From NCBI GenBank assembly GCA_020845705.1, contig JADLFH010000052.1:1-64000 (forward strand): DNA of 64,000 bases. The letters are read 5' to 3'. The notes under the pieces were generated by a model. The model was not told where the DNA came from and searched no databases. It saw only the letters and a program-made list of their open reading frames with translations. Position 1 is the first letter of the stretch; each line of letters starts with the position of its first letter. The position numbers and the translations under genes are program-made. Source of the DNA: Microthrixaceae bacterium. Lineage in GTDB: Bacteria > Actinomycetota > Acidimicrobiia > Acidimicrobiales > Microtrichaceae. Shown one piece after another: positions 58,796 through 64,000 of this stretch.

Positions 58796-60268
58796 TCAGT
58801 CGGCGGGACCCTCCATGAGGGTGATCCGCTCGCTTCGCTGACGACCCAATCCGGTGGTCCACTCAACGGCCACCTCGTCACCGGCGCTCTTGTGCACCAT
58901 CAGGTCGCTGAGGGATTCGGGGGTCGTCACGGGCTGACCGTCGATCGAGGTGATGGTGTCGCCGGAACGGATGCCGGCCTTCTCCGCCGGTGACCCAACC
59001 GCGACCCCGTTGACTACTGCGGTTCCTCCTTGGGGGACCACCTGCACACCCATGATCCCCGGAAGGCCGATGTGCACCTCGTCGGTCTCGTTGCCGGCCT
59101 CGACCTGCTTGGCGATGTCGAGCGCAGCTCCGATGGGTATGGCGTAGCCCACGCTCTGGGAGGCCTGGAACCGATTCGATGCGGCGGCCGCGGTGTTCAT
59201 GCCGATCACCTCGCCGTCGGCGTCGATCAGCGGACCGCCGGAGTCGCCCGGTTGGATCGGGGCGCTGGTCTCGATGAGGTTGTGCAGCGTCTCGGTGTTG
59301 CCACCGTTCTCGTCGCTTGCGGTGATGGTCTGGTCCAACGCGGTGACCGTCCCGCTGACCACCGACGGGGCACCACCCTTGCCGCCGGCGTTGCCGGCAG
59401 CCACCACCGGATCGCCGATCGCGACCTCGTCGGAGCGGTCGGTCTTCACCGTGGGAAGGTCGTTCGCGTCGACCAACTGGAGGAGCGCGATGTCGAGGGT
59501 CGGTGCCGTGCCGAGGACCTTGGCCTCATAGGAGCGTCCCGTGCCGACCACGGTGGCGAGGATCGTGGTGGACCCGTCGATCACGTGGTTGTTCGTCAGC
59601 ACCTTTCCGTCGGACGTGAGGATCATGCCGGTGCCGGCGGCCGCGGCGGACTCGTAGCCGAGCTGTGTGTTGATGTTCACGAGCGCGGGAGTGACCTTCG
59701 CCGCGATCTCCTGGGCCTGTGCGTCGGTGGGTGCTGTACCCGGGGTGGTGGGAATCGATGGGGTGCCGCCTGTGCCCGGGTCGCCGGCCGTGCCCGGGTC
59801 GCCACCGGTGGACGGATCGGACCCGATGGTGTCGTCGGTGCGATCGAAGGGGTAGCCGGCCCCATCGGCCAGGCTCGACGCCCGGTCCTGAACGGCACGG
59901 TCGATGGTGATCCCCGCGGTGAGGCCCAAGACGATCGCGATGAGGGCCAGGAGAGCCACGGTTGCGATGGCAGGGCCACGTTGACGTTGTTGGTGTGGCT
60001 GTGGTTGCGGGGCAGGTGGAACGCCGGGGTAGCCGTAGCCGCCCAGCGGAGGTGCGGGCGGCGGGTGGCTGGGCCCCCAGTTCCAACCCGGGGTGGGTGG
60101 CGGCGGTGGCCACGCTCCCTGAGGTGGCGCCTGCGCGATGTATGACTGGCCGGGCGGTGTCGGTGGGGTGGTGCCGGGCGGGAGGTGCCAGGCGGTGGTG
60201 GCGGACGCGGTCGGTTCTCCTCCCAACGGGATGCTGCGCTGATAGGTGGGTTTCGCGTCCTGGCTCAT
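58796..60268 (-). CDS. HtrA/DegP-like membrane-anchored serine protease with PDZ domain
   Basis: Architecture: a Pro/Gly-rich cytoplasmic N terminus (about 1-97), one membrane helix (about 98-120), a Gly/Thr/Pro-rich linker, a trypsin-like domain and a PDZ domain. The triad is His in LTNNHVID, Asp in LDIALLQL and Ser in GDSGGPLIDAD. The PDZ part begins near PGIMGVQVVPQGG and carries DTITSIDGQPV. Such proteases watch over protein quality outside the membrane. ATG 60268 is preceded by a GGATCC region without a strong site. Confidence 0.93.
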   Translation of the reverse strand: MSQDAKPTYQRSIPLGGEPTASATTAWHLPPGTTPPTPPGQSYIAQAPPQGAWPPPPPTPGWNWGPSHPPPAPPLGGYGYPGVPPAPQPQPHQQRQRGPAIATVALLALIAIVLGLTAGITIDRAVQDRASSLADGAGYPFDRTDDTIGSDPSTGGDPGTAGDPGTGGTPSIPTTPGTAPTDAQAQEIAAKVTPALVNINTQLGYESAAAAGTGMILTSDGKVLTNNHVIDGSTTILATVVGTGRSYEAKVLGTAPTLDIALLQLVDANDLPTVKTDRSDEVAIGDPVVAAGNAGGKGGAPSVVSGTVTALDQTITASDENGGNTETLHNLIETSAPIQPGDSGGPLIDADGEVIGMNTAAAASNRFQASQSVGYAIPIGAALDIAKQVEAGNETDEVHIGLPGIMGVQVVPQGGTAVVNGVAVGSPAEKAGIRSGDTITSIDGQPVTTPESLSDLMVHKSAGDEVAVEWTTGLGRQRSERITLMEGPAD

Positions 60269-60292
60269 GCGCCGGGATCCTCCGTCGTCTCG

Positions 60293-60321
60293 ACCACAAG
60301 ACCTTGGGGTCGTCTTGTGGT
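60293..60321 (-). promoter_or_regulatory. 10-bp inverted repeat upstream of the HtrA gene
   Basis: ACCACAAGAC and GTCTTGTGGT are exact reverse complements nine bases apart, ending 25 bases before the protease start. Upstream on the minus strand TTGACG could be a -35 box. It may be an operator or a leader hairpin; it does not match CIRCE or HAIR. Confidence 0.35.
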
Positions 60322-60380
60322 GATAGTCAAGCCCGTCAATCCGAGAACGAGGTAAGAACCGGCGGGGGATCGGCGATGGA

Positions 60381-61898
60381 TCACGACTTGGGCATCTCGT
60401 ACACGCGGATCAGCTCTTGGAAGTCACCCACTTGGGCCTCGAGGATGATCCGTCCCCCTCCCAGCCGGCCGACGAGGGCGTTGCACACGGAGTTGCCGCG
60501 ATACGAGCGGCCGACGGCTACGAAGACGGGTCGACCGGCGGCCCTTGTTCGCACGGTGGTCGCGATCACCGCGGGGTCCACACGGCGAATCCGGGCGTCG
60601 TGGCCGACCCAGTCGACACCCTCAGCCGGCTTCAGGTCGGTGTAGCGCAGCACCGAGATCTGCTCAGTGGCCCCGCGGTGCAACGACGGGCCCACTTCGT
60701 CGGGACAGGCCACGACGAGAGCTCCCTGTGGTGCCGCGGCTGCGATCGCCTCGATGGCCGAGCGCGCCTGGGACCGCTCATCTCGGAATGTGGTGATCAA
60801 CGCCGAAGCGGCGATGGCCAACAGAGCCACCAGGGCGACGGCTCTTGCCCGGCCTTCGAGGCGCGAGAGCCCGAGGCCCACCAGGACGACGTAGGCGACC
60901 AGCAGGCCCGAGGCATAGGAGGCGACGAAGGCGGTCCCTGCTACGAGCACAAGCGCTGCGGATGCCACGAGCGCGAAGGCGAGGCTCGACGCCGCGCCCA
61001 GCGAATCGGGGCGACCACGGAGGTCGAGTTGCACCACCGAGCCCACTTGGCGGGCGCCGAACAGGCCGATCGCGACCAGCGGGATCGTGAGGAACACCAA
61101 CAGGTTGGTGCCACCGTTCAGTTCGGTGACGGTGCCGACCAGGATCGTCGCCGGGCGGACACGATCGCCCCACGGGGTGCCGGCGTGGCGGAGCTGGAAC
61201 AACAGCGTCGGCGCCCACGGTAGGAACCCGGCAACGCCGAGCGCCATGGCCAGCAGCGCCCGTGAAGCGGCGGCGCGCGCGGCGCCGCTTCGGCCACGTC
61301 GACCGATCAGCACCGCGACCGCTGTGCCGGCCAGCAGCGGCGCGGTCCAGTAGTGGGTCCACAGCAGTGCGGATGTGACGAGGCCGAGCGCGGTCAATCG
61401 CCGCAGCGATGGCGACGACAGCGAGCGCACCAGCGCCAACGCGCCCACGGCCACGAGCAGAACCACCATCGCTGCGGGTCCTGCGTCGCTGCCGTAACGC
61501 AACAGAGCCGGCGAAAGGGCCGCGACCAGTGCTAGATCGCGGGCCAGGCGGCTGCCGCCCAGTTCGTCTCCCAAGCGCCAGAGGACCCCGACGGTGGCGA
61601 CCGTGATCATCGCCGGCAGCGCCCGCAGCGCTGCGTCGCCATCGCCCACGAGCGACTGCCACCCATGGATCATCACGATCCACAGCGGAGGACCGCCGGC
61701 ATGACGGAGGGACTGGAGGAGTTGGCCGAGGGGCTCGGCGCCCAGGTTCGCCTCGACCGCCTCGCGACCCCAGATGGGCGATGGTTGGAAGAACCGGGCG
61801 ACAAGTGCGACGGCAGCGACGACGACCAGGGGGGCGGTGAGCAACCGCGGCGTGGACTTCGGCTCGTCTCGGCCGGCGGGCTGGTTGTTCGTGGTCAT
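60381..61898 (-). CDS. GT39-like multi-pass membrane protein
   Basis: A product of about 505 residues with ten or more membrane helices and a C-terminal extracytoplasmic domain of about 120 residues, the layout of GT39/PMT-like or dolichyl-mannosyltransferase-like proteins. The first loop carries WGREAVEANLGAEP with an acidic residue where catalytic DE lies in the family, and LPAMITVATVGVLWRLGDEL is typical of the third helix region. It may transfer a lipid-linked sugar to a protein or lipid. ATG 61898 is chosen to avoid the tRNA; the ORF is open to 61913. Confidence 0.65.
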   Translation of the reverse strand: MTTNNQPAGRDEPKSTPRLLTAPLVVVAAVALVARFFQPSPIWGREAVEANLGAEPLGQLLQSLRHAGGPPLWIVMIHGWQSLVGDGDAALRALPAMITVATVGVLWRLGDELGGSRLARDLALVAALSPALLRYGSDAGPAAMVVLLVAVGALALVRSLSSPSLRRLTALGLVTSALLWTHYWTAPLLAGTAVAVLIGRRGRSGAARAAASRALLAMALGVAGFLPWAPTLLFQLRHAGTPWGDRVRPATILVGTVTELNGGTNLLVFLTIPLVAIGLFGARQVGSVVQLDLRGRPDSLGAASSLAFALVASAALVLVAGTAFVASYASGLLVAYVVLVGLGLSRLEGRARAVALVALLAIAASALITTFRDERSQARSAIEAIAAAAPQGALVVACPDEVGPSLHRGATEQISVLRYTDLKPAEGVDWVGHDARIRRVDPAVIATTVRTRAAGRPVFVAVGRSYRGNSVCNALVGRLGGGRIILEAQVGDFQELIRVYEMPKS

Positions 61899-61905
61899 CT
61901 GGTGG

Positions 61906-61978
61906 TGGGCCACCTGGGGCTCGAACCCAGTGCCTGAGGATTAAAAGTCCCCTGCTCTACCCGTTGAGCTAGTGGCCC
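61906..61978 (-). tRNA. tRNA-Lys (TTT)
   Basis: The minus strand gives acceptor GGGCCAC with GTGGCCC, anticodon stem GGGGA/TCCTC-type pairing around CTTTTAA, and the T arm CTGGG-TTCGAGC-CCCAG. The anticodon TTT reads lysine codons. CCA is not encoded. The GT39-like gene starts eight bases after it. Confidence 0.95.
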
Positions 61979-62040
61979 GGATGCAAGATAACCGTCTGGA
62001 CCACACCCGGAAGAACCCGTGGGTGAAGACAAGTCCCGGC

Positions 62041-62094
62041 CCCCGGGCCCTCTCCCCCCACCCCCCCCGGGCCCTCTCCCCCCGCCCCCCGGGG
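62041..62094. repeat. C-rich direct repeats
   Basis: CCCCGGGCCCTCTCCCCCC occurs at 62041-62059 and again at 62065-62083, followed by a CCCCCC/GGGGG end. The 213-base gap between tRNA-Lys and the ABC gene holds only this and hairpin copy C; no ORF is seen. A slippage-prone spacer is the simplest view. Confidence 0.7.
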
Positions 62095-62146
62095 GAACTT
62101 GCGTACGGATCCGTCGCGTGGCGGCGAAACGGTACGCAAGTTCGGC
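62095..62146. repeat. Dispersed hairpin repeat, copy C
   Basis: The most symmetric copy: AACTTGCGTAC at 62096-62106 pairs perfectly with GTACGCAAGTT at 62132-62142, with further partial pairing inside. It shares the GTTCGG end with copies A and B and lies 46 bases from the stop of the fused ABC ATPase gene, which is transcribed towards it. Confidence 0.6.
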
Positions 62147-62191
62147 CGGCCGGGCTCGGCCGGCGGGCCGGGCCTGGCTGGCGGGCTGCGG

Positions 62192-63985
62192 TCAGGTGAG
62201 CGATCCCGAGCGGTTGATCGCCACCTCGTCTGTGCCGAGGTAGCTGGCGATCACCCTGTCGTTCGCCAGCACCTCCTCAGGCGTGCCCGAGGCGATCACC
62301 GCACCCAGCTCCAGCGCAACCATCGTGTCGCACACACCCGAGAGCAGCGGCATGTCGTGCTCGATGATCACCAGAGCCGCCCCGGTGTGGTCGCGGATGC
62401 GGCGCAGTAGGGGCCCGAGTGCCTCGGTCTCCTTCTGGGCCACACCGGCAGAGGGCTCGTCCAACAACAACACCGTGGGGTCCTCGGCCAGCAGGCAGGC
62501 CAGCTCGACGATTCGGCGCATGCCGGTGGACAGCTCCGAAGTCCGCTTCTCGGCGTGGTCCTTAAGGCTCAACAGGCCCAACAGCTCGCGTACGCGCCTC
62601 GCCGTGTCGAGCTCGGACTCGAAGGAGGCAGGTTGACGGAGCGCATCGGCCATCATCGAGCGGGATGCCACATGGCGCTCACGAGCCACGGCCACGGTCT
62701 CTGCGACGGTGAGCGACGGGAACAGGCGCGCCTCTTGGAAGGAGCGGCCCAGCCCGGCTGAGGCCCGCTCGAAGGGCGCCCACGACGTGATGTCTCGATC
62801 ACGGAACCGGATGACCCCGCCGTCGATGCCGTGGAAGCCGGAGATGCAGTCGAGCAAGGTGGTCTTGCCCGCACCGTTCTGGCCGATCAGGCCCACGATC
62901 TCGCCGGCGTTCACCGACAGCTCGGCGCCATCCACGGCGCGGATCCCACCGAAGCGCTTGACCACGCCGCGACATTCGAGCACCACCCCGCTGACCTGAT
63001 GGCGGAGATCGACCGTCGGGGTACCCAGCGACACCTGAGCGAAGGGGTTGGCGGCACCGTTGCCACTCGCCCCGTTTCCTCCCGGTGCGGAGCCGGCGGC
63101 GACCATGTTTCGGGTGTCGGAGGCCTCCTGGCTCTCGGCGCCGTGGATGAACACCGACCGGAGGATGTCGGGTCGATCCAGCAGTTCACGAGTGGGTCCC
63201 TCGAAGCGAACGGTCCCCTTCTCGAGGAACACCGCCCGCTCGGCGAGCGAGAGCGCCACGTTCACCGACTGCTCCACGATCACGATGGTGGCGCCGTTGC
63301 GCCAAACGGCTTTCACCACCTCGATCAGCTGGCCCACGATGGAGGGCGCGAGACCCAGGGACAGCTCGTCGATGAGCAGCACCCTGGGGCGCAACAGCAG
63401 AGTCTGGGCCAGGGCGAGCTGTTGTTGCTCACCGCCGGAGAGGTTGCCGGCCATCTGGTCGAGCCGGGTCTTCAACACCGGGAAGAGGTCCAAGACGGCT
63501 TCGGTGTCGGAGCGGATGCGCTCGCTGTCGTGGCGGAAGGTCCAGGTGGCCAGCTTGAGGTTCTCTGTGACCGTCAGGGTGGGGAAGATCGACCGGCCGC
63601 CGGGCATGAGAGCCACGCCGTGGGTGCAAACCTGCTCGACCGAACGCTTGGTCAGATCGACATCGCCGACGCGTCGCGTTCCCTTGGAGTTCGTCAACCC
63701 GACCAGAGCACGCAACAGCGTGGACTTGCCGGCGCCGTTGGTGCCCAAGAGGGCGACGATCTCTCCCTGCTGAACCGCGAAGTCGACACCGAAGAGCACC
63801 TGGAGCTGTCCGTAGGACACGTCGATGTTGCGGCACTCGATGAGCGGGCGGGGCGCCTGGTCGGGGCCGACCCCGACTCCCGGCAACGGCACCGCCCCGT
63901 TCCCGCCGGCGGCTGAGGCGGCCGAAGTCGGCGCCGCGGGGAGCGGTTCGACGGCGTGGAGGTCGGTGAGGCCGGGCACGTGCAT
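62192..63985 (-). CDS. Fused LivF-LivG type ABC ATPase
   Basis: Two ATPase domains in one 597-residue chain. The first (about 48-280) is LivF-like: Walker A GTNGAGKST, signature LSGGEQQQLALAQ, then ELSLGLAPSIVGQL. The second (about 335-590) is LivG-like: GQNGAGKTT, LSTGMRRIVELACLL and EPSAGVAQKE, ending in IIEHDMPLL. Normally these are separate partner subunits of branched-chain amino acid or urea importers. The ORF is open to the window edge at 64000, so ATG 63985 may not be the true start; a further N-terminal membrane part is possible. Confidence 0.85.
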   Translation of the reverse strand: MHVPGLTDLHAVEPLPAAPTSAASAAGGNGAVPLPGVGVGPDQAPRPLIECRNIDVSYGQLQVLFGVDFAVQQGEIVALLGTNGAGKSTLLRALVGLTNSKGTRRVGDVDLTKRSVEQVCTHGVALMPGGRSIFPTLTVTENLKLATWTFRHDSERIRSDTEAVLDLFPVLKTRLDQMAGNLSGGEQQQLALAQTLLLRPRVLLIDELSLGLAPSIVGQLIEVVKAVWRNGATIVIVEQSVNVALSLAERAVFLEKGTVRFEGPTRELLDRPDILRSVFIHGAESQEASDTRNMVAAGSAPGGNGASGNGAANPFAQVSLGTPTVDLRHQVSGVVLECRGVVKRFGGIRAVDGAELSVNAGEIVGLIGQNGAGKTTLLDCISGFHGIDGGVIRFRDRDITSWAPFERASAGLGRSFQEARLFPSLTVAETVAVARERHVASRSMMADALRQPASFESELDTARRVRELLGLLSLKDHAEKRTSELSTGMRRIVELACLLAEDPTVLLLDEPSAGVAQKETEALGPLLRRIRDHTGAALVIIEHDMPLLSGVCDTMVALELGAVIASGTPEEVLANDRVIASYLGTDEVAINRSGSLT

Positions 63986-64000
63986 CCCGCGGCGTGCTGC

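Noticed and set aside
62041-62094. CRISPR-like array
   Set aside because: Only two identical 19-base units with a five-base spacing; no spacer-repeat order and no cas genes.

Overview
The window is GC-rich, gene-dense chromosomal DNA from an actinobacterium. The mix suggests a flagellated member of the Acidimicrobiia: a WhiB-family regulator, a TIGR03621-like F420-type oxidoreductase, Orn, DUF3097 and DUF2017 next to ClpS, a caa3-type oxidase, KorAB, and a FliM/FliN/FlhAB flagellar block with FliW-CsrA. The class assignment is inference; no rRNA is present. Most genes are packed in short operons with ATGA, GTGA or TGATG overlaps.

Layout. (1) 1-9439: flagellar switch and export genes fliM-fliN-fliO-fliP-fliQ-fliR-flhB, then, after a 50-bp perfect palindrome and tandem repeats, flhA-flhF-fliW-csrA. 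The flhF product has lost its GTPase motifs. (2) 9474-18760: F420-type oxidoreductase, secreted beta-propeller lipoprotein, CocE-like hydrolase, a sigma/RskA-like fusion, a PhoX-like Tat lipoprotein, a cysteine desulfurase-like enzyme and a DUF2510 protein. (3) 18882-22089: an ABC exporter-TetR operon with a near-perfect 31-bp operator, divergent from an Rrf2 regulator-ferredoxin pair, then tRNA-Glu. (4) 22165-35111: a membrane-anchored HExxH protein, DUF2017-clpS-ctaA, ctaB, and a long oxidase operon. That operon begins with a subunit I-like protein lacking all the metal-binding histidines and a subunit III-like partner, followed by a membrane protein and the normal ctaC-D-E-F and ctaG. (5) 35138-42418: thioesterase, ABC-2 exporter, serS, pdxH, an LCIB-type carbonic anhydrase candidate with ccdA and a TlpA-like thioredoxin, then a whiB7-type gene whose leader has an upstream ORF, a competing hairpin and an intrinsic terminator. 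(6) 42419-49851: MBL hydrolase, aquaporin, orn, dut, korAB, ung and a secreted protein. (7) 49879-57874: phosphoesterase opposite a six-gene run for aminotransfer, acyl transfer, sugar nucleotide and glycosyl transfer, probably surface glycan. (8) 57901-64000: DUF3097, HtrA-like protease, GT39-like membrane protein, tRNA-Lys and a fused LivF-LivG ATPase running to the window edge.

The strongest unusual signals are the histidine-free oxidase-like pair, the whiB7 attenuator, the degenerate FlhF, the sigma/anti-sigma fusion with a probable broken start, and several repeat or operator sequences. No CRISPR array, prophage or insertion sequence was seen.
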